Shown in pieces: positions 51,737-62,129 of a stretch of DNA of 64,000 nt (its first letter is position 1; each line of letters opens with the position of its first letter). Below the pieces are notes generated by a model. It was given only the letters and a program-made list of their open reading frames with translations, searched no databases and was not told the DNA's origin. A program made the position numbers and the translations under genes. The stretch is from Pseudomonas sp. B21-028 (GTDB lineage Bacteria; Pseudomonadota; Gammaproteobacteria; Pseudomonadales; Pseudomonadaceae): NCBI RefSeq assembly GCF_024749045.1, contig NZ_CP087184.1, positions 3,100,001 to 3,164,000 of the forward strand, given 5' to 3'.

Positions 51737-54700
51737 TGTTGCGTCTCCAGTTTCAAAGCCCGGGCCGCCTTGCGGGCCTCGCTGCGTTCGACGAAGTTAC
51801 GGATCAGTACATAGAACACAGGGGTGAGCAGCAGGCCGAAGAAGGTCACGCCCAACATCCCCGAGAACACCGCGACACCCATGGCGTGGCGCATTTCGGC
51901 ACCGGCACCGCTGGAGAACACCAGGGGCACCACGCCCATGATGAAGGCCACGGAGGTCATCAGAATCGGCCGCAGCCGCAGGCGGCAGGCTTCCAGGACC
52001 GCTGCCAGCGGGTTCATGCCTTCGAGCTGTTTATCCTTGGCGAACTCGACGATCAGAATCGCGTTCTTGCAGGCAAGTCCCACCAGTACGATCAGGCCGA
52101 TCTGGGTAAAGATGTTGTTGTCGCCACCGGACAGGATCACCCCGGTAATGGCGGACAGCAGGGTCATCGGTACGATCAGGATCACCGCCAGCGGCAGGCT
52201 CCAGCTCTCGTACTGCGCCGCGAGCACCAGGAACGCCAGCAGAACGCAGAGCGGGAACACGAACAGCGCGGTGTTGCCCGAGAGGATCTGCTGGTACGTC
52301 AGGTCAGTCCACTCGTAGGTCATGCCGTTGGGCAATTCCTCCTTGAGCAGTTTCTCGATGGCTTTCTCGGCCTGGCCGGAGCTGTAGCCCGGGGCGGCGG
52401 CCCCGTTGATTTCAGCAGTGATGAAGCCGTTGTAGTGCATCACGCGATCCGGTCCCGAGGAGTCGCTGACCTTGATGAAGGTCGCCAGCGGGATCATCTC
52501 GCCACGGTTATTACGCACCTTGAGCTGGCCGATCTGGTCGGATTCGAGGCGGAATTGCTGCTCGGCCTGGACGTTGACCTGGTAGGTGCGGCCGAAGCGG
52601 TTGAAGTCGTTGGCATACAGCGAACCCAGGTAGATCTGCAGGGTGTCGAAGATGTCGCTGACGGCCACGCCGTGGGTCTTGGCTTTTTCGCGGTCGATGG
52701 CGGCATCGACCTGGGGCACGTTCACGGTGTAGCTGGTGAACAGCCCGGCCAGTTCAGGCACGCTGCGGCTCTTGGTGATGATGTTCATGGTTTCCTTGTA
52801 CAGCTCGTCGTAGCCCAGGTTGCCCCGGTCTTCGATCTGCAGGCGGAAACCACCGATGGTGCCCAGGCCCTGTACCGGCGGCGGCGGGAAGATCGCCATG
52901 TAGGCTTCCTGGATGCTCGCGAACTGGCCGTTCAAGGCACCGGCGATGGCGCCGGCCGACTGGCTCGGGTCCTTGCGCTCGTCGAAGGGCTTGAGGGTCA
53001 CGAACACGATGCCGGCGTTCGGGCTGTTGGTGAAACCGTTGATCGACAGGCCAGGGAACGCCACCGCGCTTTGCACGCCCGGTTGCTTGAGCGCCAGGTC
53101 GGACATGCGCTTGATCACGTCTTCGGTGCGGTCCAGGCTCGCGGCATCCGGTAATTGGGCGAAGGCCACCAGGTATTGCTTGTCCTGGCCGGGCACGAAG
53201 CCGGTCGGGGTGTTGGAGAAGCCGAAGAACGTCAACACCATCAGGCCCGCGTAGACGAACAGGGCGATGCCGCTGCTGCGGATCACGCGGCCTACGGCAC
53301 CCACGTAGTTGTGGCTGGCACGTTCGAAGAAGCGGTTGAACGGACGGAACAGCCAACTGCCCAGCAGTGCATCGAGGAACCTGGAGAAGCGGTCCTTGGG
53401 CGCATCATGGCTCTTGAGCAGTACCGCGGCCAGGGCCGGCGACAGGGTCAGAGAGTTGAACGCAGAAATCACGGTGGAAATGGCAATGGTCAGGGCGAAC
53501 TGTTTATAGAACTGCCCGGTCAAGCCGCTGATGAAGGCCGCCGGAACGAACACCGCGCAGAGCACCAGGGCGGTGGCGATGATCGGGCCGGTCACTTCGC
53601 TCATGGCGCGCTTGGTCGCTTCCACCGGGGTGAGGCCGAGGCCGATGTTCCGTTCGACGTTTTCCACCACGACGATGGCGTCATCCACCACGATACCAAT
53701 GGCCAACACCAACCCGAACAGCGAAAGCGCGTTCAGCGAGAAGCCGAACAGGTGCATCACGGCGAACGTACCGATCAACGACACCGGCACGGCCACCAGC
53801 GGGATGATCGAGGCGCGCCAGGTCTGCAGGAACAGGATCACCACCAGCACCACGAGAATCAGCGCTTCGAAGAGGGTGTGAACCACTGCCTCGATGGAGC
53901 CGCGCACGAAGATCGTCGGGTCGTAGACGATGCTGTAGTCCATGCCCGCCGGGAAGTTCTTCTTCAGTTCGTCCATCTTGGCATGGACGTCGTTGGAGAT
54001 CTGGATGGCGTTGGAACCCGGGCGCTGGAAGATCGGGATCGCCACCGCCGGCTGGTTATCGAGCAACGAGCGCAGCGCGTACTGGCTGGAGCCCAGCTCC
54101 ACCCGGGCAATGTCTTTCAGGCGGGTGATTTCACCATTGGCGCCGGAACGGATGATGATGTTCTCGAACTCTTCCTCATTCACCAGGCGACCCTGGGTAT
54201 TGATCGAGAGCTGGAAAGCCTGGGCATTCGGCGCCGGTGGCGCACCCAGGGCACCGGCCGCGACCTGACGGTTCTGCTCGCGAATGGCGGTGACCACATC
54301 GGTGGCGGTCAGGTTGCGCGAAGCGGTCTTGTTCGGATCCAGCCAGACCCGCAGGGAGTAATCGCCCATGCCGAACAGTTGCACATCACCCACACCGCCC
54401 AGGCGCGCCAGCTCATCCTTGATGTTGAGCAGGGCGTAGTTGGACAGGTAGAGCATGTCGTAGCGTTTGTCCGGCGAGGTCAAGTGCACGACCATGGTCA
54501 GGTCGGGCGATGCCTTGTCCACCGTGATGCCGATCCGGGTCACTTCTTCCGGGAGCTTGGGCTCGGTCCGGGTGACGCGGTTCTGCACCTGCACCTGGGC
54601 ATTGTCCAGGTCGGTGCCCAGGGCAAAGGTGATGGTCAGGGTGATCTTGCCGTCAGCGGTGGATTGCGAGGACATGTACAGCATGTTCTCGATGCCGGTG

Positions 54701-54912
54701 ATGGCCTGTTCCAGGGGCGCGGCCACGGTTTCACCGATGACCTTGGGGTTGGCGCCCGGGAAGTTGGCCCGCACGACCACCGTAGGCGGCACGACTTCGG
54801 GGTATTCGCTGATCGGCAACTGGAACAGCGAAATGGCGCCGGCGATCAGGATCAGCAGCGAAAGCACCGCTGCGAAGATCGGCCGGGAAATGAAGAACTG
54901 GGAAAATTTCAT
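51733..54912 (-). CDS. mexF: RND multidrug efflux transporter, MexF-like
   Basis: 1,059-aa inner-membrane proton antiporter with twelve helices and two large periplasmic loops. It starts MKFSQFFISRPIFAAVLSLL. Proton-relay Asp pair in LVLAIGIVVDDAIVVVENVE (fourth helix, about 405) and GLACKNAILIVEFAKD (tenth helix) are intact. High similarity to MexF is expected to give export of chloramphenicol, quinolones and natural diol or quinolone signals; substrate range here is inferred. It is 15 bases downstream of mexE. Confidence 0.92.
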   Translation of the reverse strand: MKFSQFFISRPIFAAVLSLLILIAGAISLFQLPISEYPEVVPPTVVVRANFPGANPKVIGETVAAPLEQAITGIENMLYMSSQSTADGKITLTITFALGTDLDNAQVQVQNRVTRTEPKLPEEVTRIGITVDKASPDLTMVVHLTSPDKRYDMLYLSNYALLNIKDELARLGGVGDVQLFGMGDYSLRVWLDPNKTASRNLTATDVVTAIREQNRQVAAGALGAPPAPNAQAFQLSINTQGRLVNEEEFENIIIRSGANGEITRLKDIARVELGSSQYALRSLLDNQPAVAIPIFQRPGSNAIQISNDVHAKMDELKKNFPAGMDYSIVYDPTIFVRGSIEAVVHTLFEALILVVLVVILFLQTWRASIIPLVAVPVSLIGTFAVMHLFGFSLNALSLFGLVLAIGIVVDDAIVVVENVERNIGLGLTPVEATKRAMSEVTGPIIATALVLCAVFVPAAFISGLTGQFYKQFALTIAISTVISAFNSLTLSPALAAVLLKSHDAPKDRFSRFLDALLGSWLFRPFNRFFERASHNYVGAVGRVIRSSGIALFVYAGLMVLTFFGFSNTPTGFVPGQDKQYLVAFAQLPDAASLDRTEDVIKRMSDLALKQPGVQSAVAFPGLSINGFTNSPNAGIVFVTLKPFDERKDPSQSAGAIAGALNGQFASIQEAYMAIFPPPPVQGLGTIGGFRLQIEDRGNLGYDELYKETMNIITKSRSVPELAGLFTSYTVNVPQVDAAIDREKAKTHGVAVSDIFDTLQIYLGSLYANDFNRFGRTYQVNVQAEQQFRLESDQIGQLKVRNNRGEMIPLATFIKVSDSSGPDRVMHYNGFITAEINGAAAPGYSSGQAEKAIEKLLKEELPNGMTYEWTDLTYQQILSGNTALFVFPLCVLLAFLVLAAQYESWSLPLAVILIVPMTLLSAITGVILSGGDNNIFTQIGLIVLVGLACKNAILIVEFAKDKQLEGMNPLAAVLEACRLRLRPILMTSVAFIMGVVPLVFSSGAGAEMRHAMGVAVFSGMLGVTFFGLLLTPVFYVLIRNFVERSEARKAARALKLETQQ

Positions 54913-54927
54913 CTTGAGTTCAGTTCC

Positions 54928-56181
54928 TTAACCGCGTGGGGTCGCAGCGGCCAGTTTGCCCGCCGTCGTGGACGTCGCCTTGGACGGCGCGACCTGGGGC
55001 AGGTTGCTGGCTTCGAGCGCCTTGCGTTGTTGAGCCAGGGCAGCGAGGGTCTGTTCGCTGGCCATCGGCACGGTTTCAGGCGTGACCGGTGCCCCCGGGC
55101 GAGCCCGTTGCAGCCCCTTGACGATGATGGTGTCGTCCTTGGTCAGGCCGCTACGCACGATGCGCAGGCCTTCGATCTTCGGTCCCAGCTCTACGGAGCG
55201 ATACGCAGGCTTGTTGTCGGCGTCCATCACCAACACGAATTTCTTGCCCAGGTCGGTGCCCACGGCTTCATCATTGATCAGCACGGCGGAGTAGGTGCCG
55301 CTGCCCACCAGCTTCAAACGGGCATAGAGGCCGGGGGTATAGGCGCCATCCTTGTTGTCGAACACGGCGCGGCCACGGATGGTGCCGGTCTGCGGGTTGA
55401 CCTGGTTGTCGATGAAGTTCATCTGGCCCAGGTGCGGGTTGCCGTCCTCGTTGGACAGGCCCATGTAGACCGGTGTGGCCTGGCCGCGTTGGCCCTGGCG
55501 GGCGAGCTCGGTGTATTTGAGGAAGACACGTTCATCGGCATCGAAGTAGGCGTAGACCTTGTCGGTGGAGACCACACTGGTGAGCGCGCTAACGTCGGCG
55601 GTCACCAGGTTGCCGGCGGTGATTTCCGCGCGGCTGACGCGACCATTGATGGGCGAAGTGACGCGGGTGAAGCTCAGGTTCAGTTTGGCCAGGTCCAGTT
55701 GCGCCTGGATCGCCGCGGCAGCGGCACGGGCTTCCTGGGCGGCGCTGGTGCGCGAATCCGCCAGTTCGGCGGAAATGGCATTGCTCTGGCGCAGGCGTTC
55801 GCCACGCCGGGCTTCGTTCTCGCTGCGGGTAGCGGTGGCGCGGGCCTGGGCCAGTTGAGCTTCGAGACGACGCACTTCAGCCTGGAAGGGGCGAGGGTCG
55901 ATCTGGAACAGCAGGTCGCCTTTCTTGACCAGCGCTCCTTCGGTGAAGGCCACTTCGTCGATCTGCCCCGAAACCCGTGGACGAATCTCGACGGTTTCCG
56001 GTGCTTCGAGGCGTCCGGTGAATTCGTCCCATTCGTTGACTGGCTGTTCCAGTACCTTGGCCACGCTGACTTTGGCGGCCGGCATGGACGCTGCCGTGTC
56101 AGGTGTCTTGCCACAGGCGCTTATCACCAGCACCGCCAACAGTGCGAGGGGAAAACGTAGTTTTGAAAGTGAATGGTCCAT
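54928..56181 (-). CDS. mexE: RND efflux periplasmic adaptor, MexE-like lipoprotein
   Basis: 417 aa from ATG 56181 (MDHSLSKLRFPLALLAVLVI), giving a lipobox ending in ISACGK. The adaptor body has a lipoyl/barrel-sandwich hybrid (FTGRLEAPETVEIRPRVSGQ, SFTRVTSPINGRVSRAEITA), an alpha-hairpin between them, and beta-barrel and membrane-proximal domains. NEWDEFTGRLEAPETV is a MexE signature. First gene of the operon. No mexT- or mexS-like regulator is adjacent, unlike P. aeruginosa. The upstream frame to 56271 is probably untranslated. Confidence 0.92.
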   Translation of the reverse strand: MDHSLSKLRFPLALLAVLVISACGKTPDTAASMPAAKVSVAKVLEQPVNEWDEFTGRLEAPETVEIRPRVSGQIDEVAFTEGALVKKGDLLFQIDPRPFQAEVRRLEAQLAQARATATRSENEARRGERLRQSNAISAELADSRTSAAQEARAAAAAIQAQLDLAKLNLSFTRVTSPINGRVSRAEITAGNLVTADVSALTSVVSTDKVYAYFDADERVFLKYTELARQGQRGQATPVYMGLSNEDGNPHLGQMNFIDNQVNPQTGTIRGRAVFDNKDGAYTPGLYARLKLVGSGTYSAVLINDEAVGTDLGKKFVLVMDADNKPAYRSVELGPKIEGLRIVRSGLTKDDTIIVKGLQRARPGAPVTPETVPMASEQTLAALAQQRKALEASNLPQVAPSKATSTTAGKLAAATPRG

Positions 56182-56323
56182 GGATAGCATCCGCCAAGTG
56201 TATTGAGATGGGCGGATGATGCGTGGCGCAATGCGGGGGAACGAATCGAATGAAGCAAAGGTAACTATCATTCGGAATGATATAAGGCGATCAAAAACCT
56301 TCCGATTGCGGAACTATGGCTCT

Positions 56324-56418
56324 GTAGGAGCTGCCGGAGGTTGCGGTCTTGTTGCTGGCGATCGAGTCGCTAGGCGAAAGATCAAATATCAAAGGATCGC
56401 AGCCTTAGGCACCTCCTA
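56324..56418. repeat. Diverged palindromic repeat, third family
   Basis: GTAGGAGCTGCC (56324-56335) faces GGCACCTCCTAC (56408-56419), imperfect inverted ends about 95 bp apart with an inner GCGATC/GATCGC pair. Its end coincides with the stop codon of the following solute-binding gene. Confidence 0.6.
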
Positions 56419-57180
56419 CCGTGGCAGATAGAGGTTCTGCACACGATTGATGGTGCCATCCTTGCGCAACGCCTCAACGGCCTCGCGCAGAGCCTCGACC
56501 ATCTGGGGAGAACATTGCTTCGAGCAGGCCAGGTAAAGGTCGGCATGGCTGTTGACCGGGCTCATGAGCAGTTTGCGCTGGGACACCTTCGGCCAGATGT
56601 AGCGGCTTTCCGGAACGCCGTTGAACCAGGCATCGATGCGTCCCATCAGCAGCATCTGGGCGGGGTTGTCGCCAATGGTCAGGGGATAGATCTGGTCATT
56701 CCTGAATCCCTCGGCCCGCAGGATATCTTCCTGGGCACTGCCCAGGCCGACGCCGATCTTGTGGTAAGTGTCCCTGGCTTCGGCAAAATTGCGCACTTGC
56801 CGGTCGAGGCTGAAGAAAGCCCGCTCCATCGGCATGATGGAGGCGATCCAGATGAAGTGGTCCTCACGACTGGGGATGCGCGACAGGGGCGCGATCAGAT
56901 GGTCTCGCTCCTCGCTGACATGTTTTTGCGCCCTGGCCCAGGGCAATACGTGGATTTTCACCGCGTAACCTGCCTTGACCATGGCCTGCACGGCGATATC
57001 GCCGACAATGCCGTAGCCCCTGGGGTCGTTGACGAAGGTCAGCGGGGGCGCGTCCAGGATGTGCAGTTCAATTGGCCCGGGCTCGCCGTGGGCCGTGTGA
57101 GCGAGTAGCAATGATAGCCACAGGCAAAGCCGGCAAAGCGCTTTGGGAGGAGCATTCAAAACGCAGGTGATCCGGCTCAT
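56416..57180 (-). CDS. Periplasmic solute-binding protein (family 3-like)
   Basis: 254 aa from ATG 57180 (MSRITCVLNAPPKALCRLCL), with a signal peptide ending near AHG. The body shows the amino-acid-type binding fold: LHILDAPPLTFVNDPRGYGI, GDIAVQAMVKAGYAVKIHVL, IAPLSRIPSREDHFIWI and the C-terminal ALREAVEALRKDGTINRV. No permease or ATPase gene is adjacent, so it may be an orphan binding protein of the kind found in Pseudomonas as stress or signal sensors rather than a transport component. Ligand unknown. Confidence 0.85.
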   Translation of the reverse strand: MSRITCVLNAPPKALCRLCLWLSLLLAHTAHGEPGPIELHILDAPPLTFVNDPRGYGIVGDIAVQAMVKAGYAVKIHVLPWARAQKHVSEERDHLIAPLSRIPSREDHFIWIASIMPMERAFFSLDRQVRNFAEARDTYHKIGVGLGSAQEDILRAEGFRNDQIYPLTIGDNPAQMLLMGRIDAWFNGVPESRYIWPKVSQRKLLMSPVNSHADLYLACSKQCSPQMVEALREAVEALRKDGTINRVQNLYLPR

Positions 57181-57642
57181 GATCGATACTTCAGGCATTG
57201 AAAAAAGGGACGGCATTCTACTGTGGTTGGCGTTGTGAAACAGCGTCCTGCAGATTTTAAGGATCATTCGATGCGGCGTGCCCGAAGGTAGATCCGCCAC
57301 GATCGTTTCATCCAGACATCCTGCTGTAATTGCCGACCTTACAGGTTGTTCTGAAGGTATAGATCATCTGGCCAATGGAGGCCCTGCGTTTTGATTCCGG
57401 ATTGACACCCGGAGGGTAGATGGCCGGGTATCCGCCAACCCGGATAACAACGCTGTTCCGGCGGATCATCGCGCAACCGCAATTTCCCCTTCAGAACCAC
57501 ACACACCTGCCGATACCCCGCAGACAGCTCAAACCGCGCGGGCGATTCAGAGGTGTCTGCCGACGCCACTCAAAGCGTCCACAGGTCAGTGCTTACTACG
57601 ATTTTTGCAGATTGACCCCACGTCGACCTCAGGTAATGAACC
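57181..57642. other. Intergenic region upstream of the type I secretion operon
   Basis: 462 bases between divergent genes. A 76-codon minus-strand ORF (57339-57569) has no ribosome-binding site or recognisable family. TCCGCC/GGCGGA (57431-57436 and 57460-57465) forms a weak hairpin. The promoter of the secretion operon must be here, but I cannot place it. Confidence 0.4.
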
Positions 57643-59358
57643 ATGTCAGCCCAACCCCGGACCGAGCTGGAAGCGGCGCTTGCGCTCTGCAAGGGCAGTT
57701 TTCTGTCCGTTGGATTTTTCAGTTTTTTCGTCAATGTGCTGATGCTGGTTCCATCGTTCTACATGTTGCAGGTGTATGACCGCGCGGTAGGCAGTGCCAG
57801 CCTGTCGACCCTGTTGATGCTGACGCTGATCATGTTGCTGTTGATGACCACGATGGGTGGCCTGGAGTGGGTGCGCTCACGGATCATGGTGCGCGTCAGT
57901 ACGCGCCTGGACTCGTTGCTGGGGCAGCGTCTGTTCGATGCCAGTTTCAAGCAGGCACTCAATACCGGCGGCATGAACGCCTCGGGCCAGCCGTTGAGCG
58001 ATCTGAGCGCCTTGCGCCAGTTCCTGACTGGTAACGGCCTGTTCGCTTTTTTCGATGCGCCCTGGATTCCAATCTACCTGGGTGTCATGTTCATTTTTCA
58101 TCCCTGGTACGGTTGGATGGGGGTATTGAGCGCCTTGCTGCTGGGGGCGTTGGCCTTCGTCAATGAAAAACTCACGCGCTCACCGTTGCAGGCCGCCAAC
58201 CGCGAGCAGATGACGGCCACAACCTTCATCAGCAAAAGCCTGCGCAATGCCGAAGTGGTCGAGTCCATGGGCATGCTTGCTAGCCTGCGTGAGCATTGGA
58301 GCCGGCGGGTCCATGAGGTCCTGGTCCTGCAAAGCCTGGCCAGTGATCGCGGTGCAACCATCTCGGCGGTGTCCAGGACATTCCGCCAGGTCGTCCAATC
58401 CTTGGTGTTGGGCCTGGGGGCCTATTTGACGATCACTCACCAGATTTCACCCGGGCTGATGATTGCCGGCTCCATTTTGCTGGGACGCGCACTGGCTCCC
58501 ATCGACCAGTTGATCGGCGTGTGGAAAGGCTTTCTCGGGGCGCGCTCGCAATATGCCCGGCTCCACGAATTGCTGGTCAAGGTGGCCGCAGAGCCCGAAC
58601 GCATGCCGTTGCCCGCGCCGAAAGGGGCGATTCGTGTCGAAGGGTTGGCGGTCGGCGCTCCCGACGCTGGCAAACCGATCATTCGCAGCCTGGATTTCCA
58701 GGTTGCCGCGGGGGAGGTGGTGGGCATCATTGGCCCCAGCGGTGCCGGGAAATCCACGCTGGCCCGGGCGCTGCTGGGAATCTGGCCAACCCAGGCCGGT
58801 ACCGTGCGCCTGGACGATGCGGACATCAGCCAATGGCGCCGTGATGAACTGGGCCAGTACCTCGGTTATCTGCCCCAGGACATCGAACTGTTCGAGGGCA
58901 CCATCAGCCAGAATATCTCGCGCTTCGGCCCGGCCAACGCGCCGGCGGTGGTTGCTGCCGCACGCATGGCCGGCGTGCATGAGCTGGTGCTGCAATTGCC
59001 CGAGGGCTACGACACCGTGATCGGTGCCAATGGCGGCGGCTTATCCGGCGGCCAGCGTCAACGCGTTGGCCTGGCCCGTGCCTTATACGGCGAACCACGC
59101 CTGGTGGTCCTCGACGAACCCAATTCCAACCTGGATGACGCCGGCGAAAAAATGCTCGCCGAGGCCCTGCGCAAACTCAGGCAGAGTCGGGCCACGGTAT
59201 TTGTCATCACCCATCGCTCCGGGGTGCTGGCGCAGGTGGACAAACTGCTGGTGCTCAATCAGGGCGAGCTGAGTCTGTTCGGCCCGCGGGACAAGGTCCT
59301 GGCGCGCTTGCAGGGCGCTGCGCCGGCGGTCCACCCAGCCACCGCGATTCAATCGTAA
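57643..59358 (+). CDS. Type I secretion ABC transporter (AprD/PrtD-like)
   Basis: 571-aa inner-membrane ABC exporter that powers one-step export of RTX proteins. An N-terminal six-helix domain (about 20-310) is followed by the ATPase with Walker A GPSGAGKST (about 364), signature [16 protein letters not shown] (about 466) and Walker B LVVLDEPNSNLDD. No C39-peptidase-like domain precedes the membrane part, as in PrtD/AprD/HasD. AGGTAA lies upstream of ATG 57643. It is first in an operon with the adaptor, the outer membrane channel and an RTX metalloprotease that is the obvious substrate. Confidence 0.92.
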   Translation: MSAQPRTELEAALALCKGSFLSVGFFSFFVNVLMLVPSFYMLQVYDRAVGSASLSTLLMLTLIMLLLMTTMGGLEWVRSRIMVRVSTRLDSLLGQRLFDASFKQALNTGGMNASGQPLSDLSALRQFLTGNGLFAFFDAPWIPIYLGVMFIFHPWYGWMGVLSALLLGALAFVNEKLTRSPLQAANREQMTATTFISKSLRNAEVVESMGMLASLREHWSRRVHEVLVLQSLASDRGATISAVSRTFRQVVQSLVLGLGAYLTITHQISPGLMIAGSILLGRALAPIDQLIGVWKGFLGARSQYARLHELLVKVAAEPERMPLPAPKGAIRVEGLAVGAPDAGKPIIRSLDFQVAAGEVVGIIGPSGAGKSTLARALLGIWPTQAGTVRLDDADISQWRRDELGQYLGYLPQDIELFEGTISQNISRFGPANAPAVVAAARMAGVHELVLQLPEGYDTVIGANGGGLSGGQRQRVGLARALYGEPRLVVLDEPNSNLDDAGEKMLAEALRKLRQSRATVFVITHRSGVLAQVDKLLVLNQGELSLFGPRDKVLARLQGAAPAVHPATAIQS

Positions 59359-59377
59359 GCAGCGGATAGATTCTTAC

Positions 59378-60697
59378 ATGCAGAACAATCAGCCTTTATC
59401 CGCCCACGTGCCCGCGCTGCCGATCGATGATGGTCCGGCACGGCGCATCGGCTACCTCATGCTGTTGGTGACGTTCGGCCTGTTCGGCGGCTGGGCCAGC
59501 CTGGCGCCGCTTGACAGTGCCGCACTGGCGCCGGGCGTGGTCACGGTCAAAAGCTATCGCAAGACCGTACAACACCTTGAAGGCGGCATTGTCCGCGAGC
59601 TGCGCGTACATGACGGCGACCGGGTTAACGCCGGCGATGTGTTGCTGGTGCTCGACAACACCCAGGCGCGCTCGGAAATGGAAGCGATGCGCAGCCAGTT
59701 GATCGCCGCGCTGGAGTTGCAGGCCCGACTGGAGGCCGAGCGGGACGCACTGCCCGAGCCGATAGCCGTGCCGACCCTGGATCCCGCTGACCCGCGAGTG
59801 CGTGAGGCGCGTGACAGTGAAGCGCGAATCTTTCAGGCGAGACGCAATTCGTTGCAGGGCGAAGTCGGCTTGCAGGAAAAGACCATCGGGCAAATCGAAG
59901 AACAGATTCGCGGATTCAAGACCATCATCGCCAGCAAGCAGATGCTGGCGGCCTCCTACCAGGACGAGATTGTCGATTTGCGAGCGCTGCTTGCCGAAGG
60001 CTACGTGGACAAGCAGCGTCTGCGTGAACAGGAGCGCAGTCTCTCCCGGCTGCAGACTGAGATAGCCGAAACCCAATCCCAGATCGCCCAGGCGCGGATC
60101 AATGTCGACGAGGCAACACTGAAGATACTGCAGTTGAAAAAGACCTTCGCCAGCGAAGTCGCCGGCCTGTTGGGGGATGCCCGAACCAAAGTGTTCGAAC
60201 TGCGCGAGCGGTTGGCGACCCTGCAGGATCGTGACCAACGCACTGACATCTTCGCACCCGAATCGGGCATGGTCATGGGCATGACTGTCCACACCCTGGG
60301 CGCGGTGGTCAGTCCGGGCACGGCGCTGCTCGACATCGTTCCGGCCAACGAAGAGCTGATCGTCGAAGCCCAGGTTTCGCCAATGGACATCGATCGCATT
60401 GCGGTGGGCAAGTTGGCGAGCATTCGTTTCAGTGCGTTCAAGAACAGCGCCACGCCGGTCGTCGAAGGGCAACTGGTGCAAGTATCCGCTGATCGCCTGG
60501 TCAACAAGGACACCGGCACGCCGTATTACCTCGCACGGGTGACCATGACCGACAAGGGGCGCCAGACGCTGGGCGGCCTGACCCTGGTGCCGGGCATGCC
60601 GGTCGAAGTGCTGATCAATACCGGCGAGCGGACGCTGTTGCAGTATTTGTTGCAGCCGGCGAGCAATGCTTTCGCCCGTTCGTTGATCGAGGACTGA
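59378..60697 (+). CDS. Type I secretion membrane fusion protein (AprE/HlyD-like)
   Basis: 439-aa adaptor with one N-terminal transmembrane segment (about 25-45), lipoyl halves (VVTVKSYRKTVQHLEGGIVR near 55-75 and the partner near 285-300), a long periplasmic coiled coil (about 140-280) and the HlyD C-terminal signature GMPVEVLINTGERTLLQYLL. It bridges the ABC exporter and the outer membrane channel. 19 bases after the ABC gene. Confidence 0.93.
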   Translation: MQNNQPLSAHVPALPIDDGPARRIGYLMLLVTFGLFGGWASLAPLDSAALAPGVVTVKSYRKTVQHLEGGIVRELRVHDGDRVNAGDVLLVLDNTQARSEMEAMRSQLIAALELQARLEAERDALPEPIAVPTLDPADPRVREARDSEARIFQARRNSLQGEVGLQEKTIGQIEEQIRGFKTIIASKQMLAASYQDEIVDLRALLAEGYVDKQRLREQERSLSRLQTEIAETQSQIAQARINVDEATLKILQLKKTFASEVAGLLGDARTKVFELRERLATLQDRDQRTDIFAPESGMVMGMTVHTLGAVVSPGTALLDIVPANEELIVEAQVSPMDIDRIAVGKLASIRFSAFKNSATPVVEGQLVQVSADRLVNKDTGTPYYLARVTMTDKGRQTLGGLTLVPGMPVEVLINTGERTLLQYLLQPASNAFARSLIED

Positions 60698-60698
60698 C

Positions 60699-62012
60699 AT
60701 GAAGTCCCTGATCGCGATCTGTCTGCTCGTCATCTCGCTTGGCGCCGTTGCTGACGACACTTATATAGACCTGTGGCAACTTCATCAGGAGGCGCAGGGT
60801 GCCGATCCGCGCATTCTGCGGGCGCAAGCCCGGATCCACAGCGGAGAGGGCAACGAGCGGGCGGCCCTTGGCCAACTGCTGCCACAACTCAGCGCTGGCG
60901 GCAGCGTCAATCGCGGTCGGCGTGACGACGATCTGAGCCGTATCCAGTACAACGGCAAGCGCATGGCCGTGTCGCTCAGTCAGGTGATCTACGACCCGCA
61001 GGTCTGGCGCAGCTACCAGAAGTACGTAGAGCTGGCCCGGCAAAGCGAATACGAATCCGACGACACCCAGGTGCAGTCCAGCATCGACCTGTCCGAACGC
61101 TACTTCGCCGTGCTCGCGGCGGAGGATGAACTGTCCCTGGTACGCAGCGAGCTGGACGCCACCGAGCGCAACCTCAAGCGTGTCAATGCGCTGTATGCGC
61201 GGCAGATGGCGATGGTGACCGATACGCTTGACCTCGAGGCGCGAGTGGATGCGCTCAGGGCGGACGAGATCGAAGCCGGCAACAAGGTCCAGGTCAGTCG
61301 GGAAGCCGTTTCCGAATTGGTAGGGCGTGATGTCCAGGAACCTTTCAAACGCATCGGCGATAACCCGGCCTTCAGTCTGCCGGCGCAACCCCCGGATTAT
61401 TGGGTGCAGACGGCACTCGACAGCAACCCGGCACTGCATGCCCGCGAACACAGTATCCGTGCCGCCGAGGCGGCTATCGGTGAAGCCAGGGCCGGTCATC
61501 TGCCCCGCCTGGGCCTGAACCTCACGGCGCAACGCAGCGATATCGGTTATGAAGGGGCGGTGACGCCGCGCTCGGACAACCTCGTCGCCTCCCTTGACTT
61601 GCAGGTGCCGCTCTACAGCGGAGGATCCACCAGCGCCCGGGTATCGACGTCCGAAAGCGACAAGGAAGTTGCCCTGCAAGAGCTGGAGGCCTTGCGGCGC
61701 CAGGTGGTCAAGGAAACCCGCACCGCCTATCTCGGGATGTCGGCCGAACTCAGCCGGATCAAGGCAACGCGTCATGCACTGGCGTCCGCTGAAAAATCAC
61801 GGATGGCCACGGAGAAGGCCTTCGGATATGGCGTCAAGAACGCCGTGGATGTCCTGGACAGCATCAAGGAAGAATTTCGTGCGCGACGTGACTTCTATCA
61901 GGCCCAGTACCGCTTCGTCACCAGCTTGCTTGTACTGCATCGCTGGAGCGGGAGGCTGGGGGATGGAGATATTCGCAGGGCCAATGAATGGCTGGTTGCG
62001 CCAGAAAAATAG
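60699..62012 (+). CDS. Type I secretion outer membrane channel (AprF/TolC-like)
   Basis: 437-aa TolC-family protein with signal peptide MKSLIAICLLVISLGAVA. Two repeats of the TolC fold are seen, with LPQLSAGGSVNRGRR and LPRLGLNLTAQRSD at equivalent places and DLQVPLYSGGSTSARV in the second half. It follows the adaptor by 1 base and completes the three-part export channel. The AprF length is usual. Confidence 0.92.
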   Translation: MKSLIAICLLVISLGAVADDTYIDLWQLHQEAQGADPRILRAQARIHSGEGNERAALGQLLPQLSAGGSVNRGRRDDDLSRIQYNGKRMAVSLSQVIYDPQVWRSYQKYVELARQSEYESDDTQVQSSIDLSERYFAVLAAEDELSLVRSELDATERNLKRVNALYARQMAMVTDTLDLEARVDALRADEIEAGNKVQVSREAVSELVGRDVQEPFKRIGDNPAFSLPAQPPDYWVQTALDSNPALHAREHSIRAAEAAIGEARAGHLPRLGLNLTAQRSDIGYEGAVTPRSDNLVASLDLQVPLYSGGSTSARVSTSESDKEVALQELEALRRQVVKETRTAYLGMSAELSRIKATRHALASAEKSRMATEKAFGYGVKNAVDVLDSIKEEFRARRDFYQAQYRFVTSLLVLHRWSGRLGDGDIRRANEWLVAPEK

Positions 62013-62129
62013 CGTCAGAATTGAAAAGTTAGTGGCTAGATGATATCAATGTCGCCATTTCCAAACCCATGATCCCTTGTAGCGGCCGTACCCAGGAAGG
62101 ACCGCAGATTTGCATACAGGAAGCTTTGC

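Noticed and set aside
53155..56160. 1,001-codon plus-strand ORF opposite mexF/mexE
   Set aside because: Spans two well-supported minus-strand genes and their junction; a shadow frame rich in Gly/His/Gln/Arg.
57339..57569. 76-codon minus-strand ORF upstream of the type I secretion genes
   Set aside because: No ribosome-binding site, no recognisable family, and it sits in what should be promoter DNA.
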